Positions 10,241-17,459 of a stretch of DNA of 20,519 nt are shown piece after piece. Numbering within the stretch: the stretch's first letter is position 1; every line of letters begins with the position of its first letter. A model generated the notes under the pieces. The model was not told the origin of the DNA and made no database searches. It saw only the letters and a program-made list of their open reading frames with translations. Source of the stretch: Gammaproteobacteria bacterium (lineage in GTDB: Bacteria; Pseudomonadota; Gammaproteobacteria; S144-34); contig WGBS01000188.1 in assembly GCA_015494165.1 (NCBI GenBank), positions 1 through 20,519 on the forward strand, in the 5' to 3' direction. A program made the position numbers and the translations under genes.

Positions 10241-11719
10241 ATGGCGGCGCTCGACCCCTGCACCTTCGTCATCTTCGGCGCCACCGGGAACCTCTCGCGC
10301 ACCAAGCTGCTGCCCGCCCTCTACCACCTGGAGGCGGCGGGGAGGCTCCCGGAGCGCTGCCGCATCGTCGGTTTCGGGCGCCGCTCCTGGGACGACGCCC
10401 GCTGGGCGGAGGAGGTGCGAGCGGCGGTGGAGCGCCGGAAGCGGGCGGGGCAGGAGGGCATGGACGAGGAGGTGTGGGAGCGCTTCGCCGGGCGCCTCGC
10501 CTTCGTGGGCGGCGACCTCACCGACCCCGGGAGCTTCGAGCGCCTGCGCGCGCGCCTCGAGGACGGTTTCCCGCCCAACCTCGTGCTCTATCTCGCCGTG
10601 GGGCCGCGCGAGTTCGGCGTCGCCGCCGACGGCATCGCCCGCTGCGGGCTGGCGCGCGAGGACCGGGGCTGGCGTCGGCTCGTGATCGAGAAGCCCTTCG
10701 GCTACGACCTCGAGAGCGCCGAGGCGCTCGACGAGCGCCTGCACCGCCACTACGGCGAGCACCAGCTCTACCGCATCGACCATTACCTCGGGAAGGGCAC
10801 CATACAGAACATCCTCGTCTTCCGCTTCGCCAACCTGCTGCTCGAGCCGCTCTGGAACCGCCACTACATCGACCACGTGCAGATCACCCACGCCGAGACG
10901 CGCGGCATCGAGGGGCGCGCCGGCTACTACGACGGCACCGGCGCCCTGCGCGACATGATCCAGAGCCACCTGCTGCAGGTGCTGACGCTGGTGGCGATGG
11001 AGCCGCCGGCCTCGCTCGAGGCCGAGTCGCTGCGCGACGAGAAGGTCAAGGTGCTGCGCTCCATCCGCCCCATCTCCCAGGCGGCGGTGCACGCCCACGC
11101 CTTCCGCGCCCAGTACACCGCGGGCGAGATCGGCGGCGAGCGCGTGCCGGGCTACCTCGAGGAGCCGGGGGTGCCGCCGCACAGCGCCACCGAGACCTAT
11201 GCCGCGCTCAAGCTCTATATCGACAACTGGCGCTGGCGCAACATCCCCTTCTTCCTGCGCACCGGCAAGCGCATGGCGGCGGACAACGCGCTCATCGCCA
11301 TTCGCTTCAAGCACGTGCCGCAGCAGCTCTTCCGCGCCACGCCCATCGAGCGCCTGCCGCCGAACTGGATCCTCATGAACCTGCAGCCCATGGAGTGCCT
11401 GCGCATGGAGCTGCAGGTCAAGGAGCCGGGCCTGGAGCTGCGCGCCGAGACCACGCGCCTGGACGCGAGCTACTGCGGCGTCGGGCAGTACGACCTCGAC
11501 GCCTACGAGCTGCTGCTGCTCGACGTCATCGCCGGCGACCAGTCGCTGTTCCTGCGCTACGACGAGGTGGCCTGGGCGTGGCGTGTGGTGGACCCGGTGC
11601 TGCGCGTGTGGGCCTCGGAGCGCGAGTACGTGCACACCTACCCGGCGGGGAGCTGGGGGCCGCCGGAGGCGGGGCGGCTGTTCGAGCGCGAGGACCAGGA
11701 CTGGCGCGATACGCTGTGA
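10241..11719 (+). CDS. zwf: glucose-6-phosphate 1-dehydrogenase
   Basis: Oxidises glucose 6-phosphate to 6-phosphogluconolactone, the entry to the oxidative pentose-phosphate and Entner-Doudoroff routes. The 492-residue product matches E. coli Zwf in length. It has the coenzyme loop FGATGNLSRTKLLPALY (from about residue 12), EKPFGYDL, the active-site RIDHYLGK (178-185) with the catalytic His region, YTAGEIGGERVPGYLEE, DNWRWRNIPFFLRTGKRM, and the C-terminal AGSWGPPEA. After the active-site Lys the usual Glu of GKETV is Gly (GKGTIQN), a modest variant. The ATG lies one base after the gnd stop with no good ribosome site, so translation probably depends on gnd. A heptamer array begins at the base after its stop codon. 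Confidence 0.97.
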   Translation: MAALDPCTFVIFGATGNLSRTKLLPALYHLEAAGRLPERCRIVGFGRRSWDDARWAEEVRAAVERRKRAGQEGMDEEVWERFAGRLAFVGGDLTDPGSFERLRARLEDGFPPNLVLYLAVGPREFGVAADGIARCGLAREDRGWRRLVIEKPFGYDLESAEALDERLHRHYGEHQLYRIDHYLGKGTIQNILVFRFANLLLEPLWNRHYIDHVQITHAETRGIEGRAGYYDGTGALRDMIQSHLLQVLTLVAMEPPASLEAESLRDEKVKVLRSIRPISQAAVHAHAFRAQYTAGEIGGERVPGYLEEPGVPPHSATETYAALKLYIDNWRWRNIPFFLRTGKRMAADNALIAIRFKHVPQQLFRATPIERLPPNWILMNLQPMECLRMELQVKEPGLELRAETTRLDASYCGVGQYDLDAYELLLLDVIAGDQSLFLRYDEVAWAWRVVDPVLRVWASEREYVHTYPAGSWGPPEAGRLFEREDQDWRDTL

Positions 11720-11754
11720 GACGGGTGACGGGAGACGGGTGACGGGAGACGGGA
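11720..11754. repeat. heptamer tandem array (GACGGGW), directly after zwf stop
   Basis: Five perfect in-register units: GACGGGT, GACGGGA, GACGGGT, GACGGGA, GACGGGA. The array begins at the base after the TGA of zwf (11717-11719). Confidence 0.9.
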
Positions 11755-11812
11755 AAGAAACGGCTGCGCCCGAAGGGCGCACCAACCCTCGTCTCCCGCC
11801 TCCCGTCTCCCG
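11743..11812. repeat. 12-bp inverted repeat between opposed heptamer blocks
   Basis: Bases 11743-11754 (CGGGAGACGGGA) and 11801-11812 (TCCCGTCTCCCG) are perfect inverted copies. The right arm lies in a block of the same heptamers in the opposite orientation (TCCCGCC, TCCCGTC, TCCCGAC at 11794-11814). RNA from the zwf-pgi gap could fold into a large stem with a 46-base loop. Confidence 0.75.
11765..11781. promoter_or_regulatory. 7-bp triloop hairpin
   Basis: TGCGCCC (11765-11771), loop GAA, GGGCGCA (11775-11781). It lies inside the loop of the larger inverted repeat and has no T tract after it. Confidence 0.5.
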
Positions 11813-11819
11813 ACTCTCC

Positions 11820-11856
11820 CCCCCGCAGGGGGTAGAAGCCGCTCCCACACTGGGAG
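11820..11856 (-). repeat. REP-like motif with two small hairpins
   Basis: The minus strand of 11830-11850 reads GTGTGGGAGCGGCTTCTACC, close to the GTGGGAGCGGCTTC core that I recall from REP-type repeats in Pseudomonas and related gammaproteobacteria. It is flanked by two hairpins with 3-base loops: CCCCC-GCA-GGGGG (11820-11832) and CTCCCA-CAC-TGGGAG (11842-11856). The usual palindromic GCCGC partner of a full REP is missing, so this is a partial or variant copy. Confidence 0.5.
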
Positions 11857-11858
11857 TT

Positions 11859-11956
11859 GACGGGAGACGGGTCACGGGAGACGGGTGACGGCCTACGGAA
11901 GGCTGGAGACCGCAGACTGAAGACCGAAGGCTGAAGACCGATGACCGACGACCGAA
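11859..11956. repeat. heptamer tandem array running into the pgi start
   Basis: Fourteen consecutive 7-base units hold one register from 11859 to 11956. They begin as GACGGGA/GACGGGT, then drift to GACGGCC, TACGGAA, GGCTGGA, and then GACCGAA/GGCTGAA/GACCGAT/GACCGAC. The pgi ATG (11941-11943) spans the boundary of units 12 and 13, and codons 2 to 5 lie in the array. Confidence 0.88.
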
Positions 11957-13608
11957 CGACAGGCCTCCCGGACACGCCGGCGTGGCGGGCCCTCGCCGCG
12001 CACCACCGCGAGGTGCGAGGCCTGCACCTGCGCGAGCTCCTCGCGCGCGACCCGCAGCGCTTCGAGCGCTTCAGCCGGCGGGTGGGGGAGCTCCTGTTCG
12101 ACTTCTCGCGCCACCGCATCACCGACGAAAGCCTCGAGCGGCTGCTCGCCCTCGCGCGCGAGGCCGACGTGGAGGGATGGCGCGCGCGGCTCTTCGCCGG
12201 CGAGCGCGTCAACTTCACCGAGGGGCGCGCGGCGCTCCACATGGCGCTGCGCAACCGCTCGGGCCGGCCGATGGCGGTGGACGGCGAGGACGTGATGCCG
12301 AAGGTGCGGGCGGTGCTCGCGCGCATGCGCGCCTTCGTCGAGGCCGTGCGCGGCGGCGCGTGGCGGGGCCACACCGGCAGGGCGATCACGGACGTGGTCA
12401 ACATCGGCATCGGCGGCTCCGACCTTGGTCCTCGCATGGCCTGCGAGGCCCTGCGCCCCTACGGCGGCGGGGGGCCGCGGGTGCACTTCGTCGCCAACGT
12501 CGACGGCGCCGACCTCGCCGACACCCTCGCCGGGCTCGATCCCGAGCGCACGCTCTTCGTGGTCGCATCCAAGACCTTCTCCACGCTCGAGACGCTCGCC
12601 AACGCGCGCTCGGCGCGCGCCTGGCTGGTCGGGCGCCTCGGCGCCGAGGAGGCCGTAGCGCGCCACTTCGTCGCCGTCTCCACGCACCGCGAGCCGGTGG
12701 CCGCCTTCGGCATCGATCCCGAGCACATGTTCGGCTTCTGGGACTGGGTCGGAGGCCGCTACTCGATGTGGTCGGCGATCGGTCTGCCCATCGCGCTCCA
12801 GATCGGCTGGGAGCGCTTCGAGGAGCTGCTCGAGGGCGCCCACGAGGTGGACGAGCACTTCCGCACCGCCCGTCTCGCCGACAACGTGCCGGTGCTCATG
12901 GCGCTGCTCGGCGTCTGGTACGTCAACCTGTTCGGCGCCGCCACGCACGCGGTGCTGCCCTATGCCGAGCGCCTGCGGCGCCTGCCGGCCTACCTCCAGC
13001 AGCTCGAGATGGAGAGCAACGGCAAGCGCATCGACCGCGACGGGCGCGTGGTCGGCTGGCACACCGCGCCCGTGATCTGGGGCGAGCCCGGCACCAACGG
13101 CCAGCATGCCTTCTTCCAGCTCCTGCACCAGGGCACCGAGCTCGTGCCCTGCGACTTCATCCTCGCGGTCGAGGGCCACGAGCCCGAGCTGGCCCACCAC
13201 CAGCGCATGCTGGTCGCGAACTGCATCGCCCAGGCCGAGGCCCTCATGCGCGGGCGCACCGAGGACGAGGCGCGGCGCGAGCTCGAGGCCGAGGGGCTCG
13301 CGGGCGAGGCGCTCGAGCGCCTGCTGCCGCACCGCGTCTTCCCGGGCAACCGCCCGTCGAGCCTGATCGTGGTGCCGAAGCTCACGCCGCGGGCGCTCGG
13401 CATGATCGTCGCCCTCTACGAGCACAAGGTCTTCGTCCAGAGCGTGATCTGGCGCATCAACGCCTTCGACCAGTGGGGGGTGGAGCTGGGCAAGCGCCTC
13501 GCCGGGACGGTGCTCGCCGAGCTCGAGGCCGGCGCCCCGGGCGAGGGGCACGACCCGGCCACACGCGCGCTCATCGAGCACTGCCTGCGGCTCGCGGGGC
13601 GGCGATGA
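11941..13608 (+). CDS. pgi: glucose-6-phosphate isomerase
   Basis: Interconverts glucose 6-phosphate and fructose 6-phosphate. The 555-residue product aligns from TPAWRAL (residue 12) onward with E. coli Pgi. It keeps VVNIGIGGSDLGPRM, VASKTFSTLET, the catalytic Glu358 (MESNGKR), His389 (GTNGQHAFFQL) and Lys518 (WGVELGKRLA), matching E. coli Glu355, His386 and Lys514. The first residues, MTDDRTTGLP, are encoded by the heptamer array and its edge and look non-homologous. No better in-frame start is seen. The ribosome site is weak; the array unit AAGGCTGAAG just upstream may serve. Its stop overlaps the start of the exporter operon (ATGA at 13605-13608), so it appears to be the first gene of that operon. 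Confidence 0.96.
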   Translation: MTDDRTTGLPDTPAWRALAAHHREVRGLHLRELLARDPQRFERFSRRVGELLFDFSRHRITDESLERLLALAREADVEGWRARLFAGERVNFTEGRAALHMALRNRSGRPMAVDGEDVMPKVRAVLARMRAFVEAVRGGAWRGHTGRAITDVVNIGIGGSDLGPRMACEALRPYGGGGPRVHFVANVDGADLADTLAGLDPERTLFVVASKTFSTLETLANARSARAWLVGRLGAEEAVARHFVAVSTHREPVAAFGIDPEHMFGFWDWVGGRYSMWSAIGLPIALQIGWERFEELLEGAHEVDEHFRTARLADNVPVLMALLGVWYVNLFGAATHAVLPYAERLRRLPAYLQQLEMESNGKRIDRDGRVVGWHTAPVIWGEPGTNGQHAFFQLLHQGTELVPCDFILAVEGHEPELAHHQRMLVANCIAQAEALMRGRTEDEARRELEAEGLAGEALERLLPHRVFPGNRPSSLIVVPKLTPRALGMIVALYEHKVFVQSVIWRINAFDQWGVELGKRLAGTVLAELEAGAPGEGHDPATRALIEHCLRLAGRR

Positions 13609-14490
13609 GGCGGCTCCCCCTGATCGCCGCCGCGGGCGTGCTCGCGCTCGCCGGCTGCCGCGCGGGCGGCGACGCGCCGCCCGGGGCGCTCGTGGTGCCG
13701 GGCACCGTGGACGCCTACGAGGCCGAGCTCGGCTTCGAGGTCGGCGGGCGCATCGTGGAGCTCGCCGCGGAGGAGGGCGCGACGGTGGAGGCCGGGGCGC
13801 TGCTCGCGCGCCTCGACGAGGCCGACCTCGCGCTCGCGGCCGCCCGCGCGCGCGCCGAGGCACGCGCGGCGGCCGCGGCCCACGCGGCGCTCGCCGCCGG
13901 CAGCCGCCCGCAGGAGATCCGCGCCGCGCGTGCCGCGGTGCGCGAGGCCGCCGCGCGGCTGCGCTTCGCGCGCGCCGAGCTGCGCCGCACCGAGTCGCTG
14001 GTGGCGCGCGAGCTCGCCTCGCCCGACGATCTCGACCGCGCGCGGCGGCGAGCGCTGCCTCGGCCACCTCGGCCGCGAGGCGCTCGCACTGCGCGAGCGC
14101 GCGCTGGCGAAGGCGCGCCTGCTGAGCCCCTTCGCCGGCACCGTCACCGCGCGGCTCGCGGAGGTGGGCGAGGTCGTCGCCCCCGGGCGGCCGGTGCTGC
14201 GCCTGGCGCGCACCGATCCGGTGTGGGTGCGCGCCTACCTGGAGGCGCCGGAGCTCGCCCGCGTGCGCCTCGGCCAGCGGGTGGAGGTCCGCGCGCCGGG
14301 GCTCTCCGCGCCGCTCGCCGGGCGGCTCGCCTTCGTCTCCCCGCGCGCCGAGTTCACGCCCAAGACGGTGGAGACGCGCGAGGTGCGCGCCGAGCTCGTC
14401 TACCGGATCCGCGTCGACGTCCCCAACCCCGGCGGCGCGCTGAAGATCGGCCAGCCGGTGGAGCTGCGCTTCGCGGGCGTGGGGGGGTGA
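13605..14490 (+). pseudogene. membrane-fusion lipoprotein of ABC exporter (HlyD/YbhG family), frameshifted
   Basis: Periplasmic adaptor for the transporter downstream. Residues 1-18 form a lipoprotein signal with lipobox LAGC (Cys18). A lipoyl-like half follows (VPGTVDAYEAELGFEVGGR), then an Ala/Arg-rich coiled coil up to ASPDDLDRA. Frame then changes near 14040-14070. The second lipoyl half (LLSPFAGTVTARLAEVGEVV) and beta-barrel part (DPVWVRAYLEAPELARVRLGQ) lie in the next frame and end at the TGA at 14488-14490. The span of 886 bases is not a multiple of three. The return arm of the coiled coil is short, about 25 residues before LLSPFAG, so bases may be missing. It starts as ATGA over the pgi stop and ends as GTGA over the next gene. 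Whether this is a real mutation or a read error in G+C-rich DNA cannot be decided here. Confidence 0.8.
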
Positions 14491-15413
14491 GCGCGGCGGT
14501 CCTCGCACGCGGCCTGGCCGCGGGCTACGGCGGCCGGGCGGTGGTCCGGGACCTGGCGCTGGAGGTGGCGCCGGGCGAGATCTTCGGCCTCGCGGGGCCG
14601 GACGGCGCGGGCAAGAGCACGCTGCTGCGCGTGCTGGTGGGCGAGCTCCCGCCGCTGGCGGGCGAGGTGCGCGTCCTCGGCGCGCGGCCCGGCAGCCCCG
14701 CGCTGCGGCGCGCCGTGGCCTACATGCCGGCGGGCTACGGCCTCTACCCGGACCTCACGGTGGCGGAGAACCTCGACTTCTTCGCCACGCTGCACGGGCT
14801 CGGCGGCGCCGGGCGCCGCGCCCGCCGCGCGGCCCTGCTCGCGCGCGTCGGCCTCGCCGGCGTCGAGGGCCGCCGCGCCGGCGCGCTTTCGGGCGGCATG
14901 CTGCAGAAGCTCGCCCTCGCCTGCGCGCTCGTGGGGGCGCCGCGCCTGCTGGTGCTCGACGAGCCGACCATGGGCGTGGACCCGCTCTCGCGGCGCGCCT
15001 TCTGGGCCCTGCTCGAGTCGGTGCGCGGCGAGGGGGCGACGGTGGTGGTCGCGACCGCGAGCCTGGAGGAGGCCGAGCGCTGCGACCGCGTGGGGCTGAT
15101 GCGCGAGGGCCGCCTGGAAGCAGCCGGCAGCCCGGCGGAGCTCGCGCGCGTGCCGGGCGTGCGCCTGCTGCGCGTGCGCGCCCGCGCCCCGCGCGCGGCC
15201 GCGGGGCTCCTGGCGGGGATCGCGGGCGTGCGCGCGGTCTTTCCGGTGGGCGCGCGCCTGGCGGTGTGGGCCGACGAGGGCCTCGCGCCCGAGGCTCTGC
15301 GCGCGGCGCTGGCGGCGCGCGGAGAGACGGCCGAGGTCGAGCCGGCGCGCCCCGGCCTGCACGAGGCCATGCTGTGGCGGCTCGCGGCGGAGGGCGCCGG
15401 CGATGGGCCTTGA
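14487..15413 (+). CDS. ABC exporter ATP-binding protein, degenerate Q- and H-loops (YbhF N-half type)
   Basis: One of two ATPases driving the exporter; cytosolic face of the inner membrane. The 308-residue product has Walker A GPDGAGKST, an intact signature LSGGMLQKLALA and Walker B LLVLDEPTMGVDP. The Q-loop position reads YMPAGYGLYPDL, with Ala in place of Gln. The switch-His position reads VATASLEEAERCD, with Ala in place of His. In E. coli YbhF and RbbA the first ATPase half also lacks the switch His, as I recall, so this matches that half. The GTG at 14487 overlaps the previous stop (GTGA). The same frame stays open upstream across the damaged adaptor gene, so gene callers may wrongly fuse the two. 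It overlaps the next ATPase by 11 bases. Confidence 0.88.
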   Translation: MSAAVLARGLAAGYGGRAVVRDLALEVAPGEIFGLAGPDGAGKSTLLRVLVGELPPLAGEVRVLGARPGSPALRRAVAYMPAGYGLYPDLTVAENLDFFATLHGLGGAGRRARRAALLARVGLAGVEGRRAGALSGGMLQKLALACALVGAPRLLVLDEPTMGVDPLSRRAFWALLESVRGEGATVVVATASLEEAERCDRVGLMREGRLEAAGSPAELARVPGVRLLRVRARAPRAAAGLLAGIAGVRAVFPVGARLAVWADEGLAPEALRAALAARGETAEVEPARPGLHEAMLWRLAAEGAGDGP

Positions 15414-16359
15414 GGCGCGCTCCGGCACGGCACCCCTTCTCGTCGCGCGCGGGCTGGTGCGGCGCTTCGGGTCCTTCACGGCGGTGGCCGGCGTCGACCT
15501 GGAGCTCGCCGCCGGCGAGGTCTTCGGCCTGCTGGGCGCCAACGGCGCGGGCAAGACCACGACCATCCGCATGCTGTGCGGCACGCTCGCGCCCACGGCG
15601 GGCAGCATCGTCCTCGACGGCATCGACGTGGTGCGCCGCCCGCGCGCCGCCCGCGCGCGTCTCGGCTACGCCGCGCAGCGCTTCAGCCTCTACGGCGACC
15701 TCACCGTGGGCGAGAACCTCGGCCTCTACGCCGGCCTCTACGGGCTGCGCGGGGCCGCGCGCCGCGCCCGCGTGCGCTGGGCGCTCGAGGCGCTGGGTCT
15801 CGCGCCGTGGGCCGGCACGCCCGCCGCGCGCCTGCCCCCGGGCCACCGCCGGCGCCTGGCGCTCGCCGCCGCCGTCCTGCACCGCCCGCGCGTGCTCTTC
15901 CTCGACGAGCCCACCTCGGGCGTGGATCCGCTGGCGCGCCAGCGGCTCTGGGAGCTGCTCTACCGCCTGGCCGGCGAGGGCGCGGCCATCCTCGTCACCA
16001 CCCACCACATGGAGGAGGCGCTCTTCTGCGACCGCCTCGCCCTCATGCACGAGGGGCGCGTGATCGCCGCGGGCGCCCCCGACGACCTGCGCGCGCGCGT
16101 GCCCGCGGGCACCGTGCTCGAGCTCGAGGGTGCCGGCGACGGCGGCGTGCGCGCGCGGCTCGCCGCCCGCCCCGAGGTGGCGGAGGTGGTGCCGCGCGCG
16201 GGCCGCCTGCGCGTGCGGCTGCGCCCGGGCGCCGACCCCGCCGCCGCGCGCGCGGCGCTCGCGCCGCTGGTGGCCCCGGCACGCCTCGTGCCCGCCGAGC
16301 CCGACTTCGAGGACGTGTTCGTGGCGCTGCTCGCCGCGCGCGGGGAGGCGGCGGCATGA
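15403..16359 (+). CDS. ABC exporter ATP-binding protein, degenerate signature motif (YbhF C-half type)
   Basis: Second ATPase of the exporter. The 318-residue product has Walker A GANGAGKTTT, a normal Q-loop (YAAQRFSLYGDLTV), Walker B VLFLDEPTSGVDP and an intact switch His (VTTHHMEEALFCD). Its signature motif is LPPGHRRRLALA instead of LSGGQ. It is the mirror of the preceding protein, so a heterodimer would have one consensus and one degenerate ATP site. A C-terminal domain of about 75 residues after the ATPase core (FEDVFVALL) is typical of DrrA/YbhF-like proteins. The ATG at 15403 follows GGAGGG at 15389-15394. In E. coli these two halves are one protein, YbhF; here they are separate genes that overlap. 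Confidence 0.9.
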   Translation: MGLEARSGTAPLLVARGLVRRFGSFTAVAGVDLELAAGEVFGLLGANGAGKTTTIRMLCGTLAPTAGSIVLDGIDVVRRPRAARARLGYAAQRFSLYGDLTVGENLGLYAGLYGLRGAARRARVRWALEALGLAPWAGTPAARLPPGHRRRLALAAAVLHRPRVLFLDEPTSGVDPLARQRLWELLYRLAGEGAAILVTTHHMEEALFCDRLALMHEGRVIAAGAPDDLRARVPAGTVLELEGAGDGGVRARLAARPEVAEVVPRAGRLRVRLRPGADPAAARAALAPLVAPARLVPAEPDFEDVFVALLAARGEAAA

Positions 16360-17459
16360 GGCCGGCCGCGGTCGCCGCCGTCGCCCTCAAGGAGTGGCGG
16401 CACCTGCGCCGCGACCCCACCAGCCTGGCGCTGCTGTTCCTGATGCCGGCGATGCTGCTCGCGCTGTTCGGCTACGCCATCCGCCTCGACATCCGCGAGG
16501 CCCCGCTCGGCGTGCTCGTGGAGTCACCGGACGGCGCCGCCCGCGCCCTCGTGGCGGACTTCGACGCGAGCGCCGCCTTCCGCGTCGCGCGCCACTACCG
16601 CTCGCGCGCCGCCCTGGGCGCGGCGCTGGCGCGCGGCGAGGTGTGGGCGGGGCTCGTGGTGCCGGCCGGCTACGCGCGCGCGCTCGTGCGCGGACGCGCG
16701 CGCGTGCAGCTCCTGCTCGACGGCACGGACGCCAACACCGCGCGCCTGCTGCGCAACTACGCCGAGCTCGTCGTGCAGCGCCACGCCGAGGCGCGCGGCG
16801 TGGCGCCGCCGCTCGCCCTCGCCGACCGGCTGTGGTTCAACCAGGCGCGCGAGAGCCGCTACGCCATCGTCCCCGGCGTCATCACCCTGGTGATGGCCGT
16901 GGTGGGCACCCTCATGACGGCGCTCGCCATCACGCGCGAGCGCGAGCAGGGGAGCCTCGCGCTGCTGCGCGCGAGCCCGCTGCGGCGCGGCGAGCTGCTC
17001 GCGGGCAAGCTCGTGCCCTACTTCGTCATCGGCATCGCCGACGTCGCCCTCGCCGCCGCCGCCGCGGTGTGGGTCTTCGACGTGCCCCTGCGCGGCTCGC
17101 CGGCGGCGCTCATGGCCGTCTCCGCGCTCTTCCTGCTGGTGGTGATGCTCCAGGGCACGCTCATCTCGCTCCAGGCCCCGAACCAGGTGATGGCCTCGCA
17201 GATGGCCACGGTCACGAGCTTCCTCCCCGCCTTCCTGCTCTCGGGCTTCATCTTCGCCATCGAGAACATGCCCGCCGCCATCCGGGCGCTGACCTACGTG
17301 GTGCCGGCGCGCTACCACGTCGCGCTGAGCAAGGCGATCTTCCTCAAGGGCGCGGGCCCGCTGCTGCTGTGGGCGGACGTGGTCGCGCTCGGCGCGGTGG
17401 CCGCCGCCTTCGGCGTCGCCGTGTGGCGCAGGGCCGCGCGCCTGGGGCTGCTGCCGTGA
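16356..17459 (+). CDS. ABC-2 type exporter permease (YbhS/YbhR family), first
   Basis: Inner-membrane half of the channel. The 367-residue product has an N-terminal membrane segment (LALLFLMPAMLLALFGYAI, about residues 24-42), a large periplasmic loop, WFNQARESRYAIVPG, then about five membrane segments in the second half. The coupling segment ITREREQGSLALLRASPLRRGELLAGK and the LLSGFIFAIENMP loop are ABC-2 permease hallmarks. ATG 16356 overlaps the ATPase stop (ATGA) and has GGGGAGG at 16342-16348. It is a paralogue of the next gene, so the pair probably forms a heterodimer. The substrate is unknown. YbhFSR in E. coli has been linked to drug and cation efflux, but substrate cannot be inferred from this sequence. 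Confidence 0.92.
   Translation: MRPAAVAAVALKEWRHLRRDPTSLALLFLMPAMLLALFGYAIRLDIREAPLGVLVESPDGAARALVADFDASAAFRVARHYRSRAALGAALARGEVWAGLVVPAGYARALVRGRARVQLLLDGTDANTARLLRNYAELVVQRHAEARGVAPPLALADRLWFNQARESRYAIVPGVITLVMAVVGTLMTALAITREREQGSLALLRASPLRRGELLAGKLVPYFVIGIADVALAAAAAVWVFDVPLRGSPAALMAVSALFLLVVMLQGTLISLQAPNQVMASQMATVTSFLPAFLLSGFIFAIENMPAAIRALTYVVPARYHVALSKAIFLKGAGPLLLWADVVALGAVAAAFGVAVWRRAARLGLLP

Noticed and set aside
11720..11956. CRISPR array
   Set aside because: The repeats are 7 bases with no spacers and no cas genes nearby; they are simple tandem heptamers.
14035..14070. Programmed ribosomal frameshift in the adaptor gene
   Set aside because: No slippery heptamer or stop codon that would drive +1 shifting is visible, and the coiled coil is also shortened, which fits damage or sequence error better.
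11893..14508. 871-codon open frame on the minus strand opposite pgi and the adaptor
   Set aside because: Antisense shadow: pgi is unambiguous on the plus strand, and the shadow has a skewed composition with no motifs.
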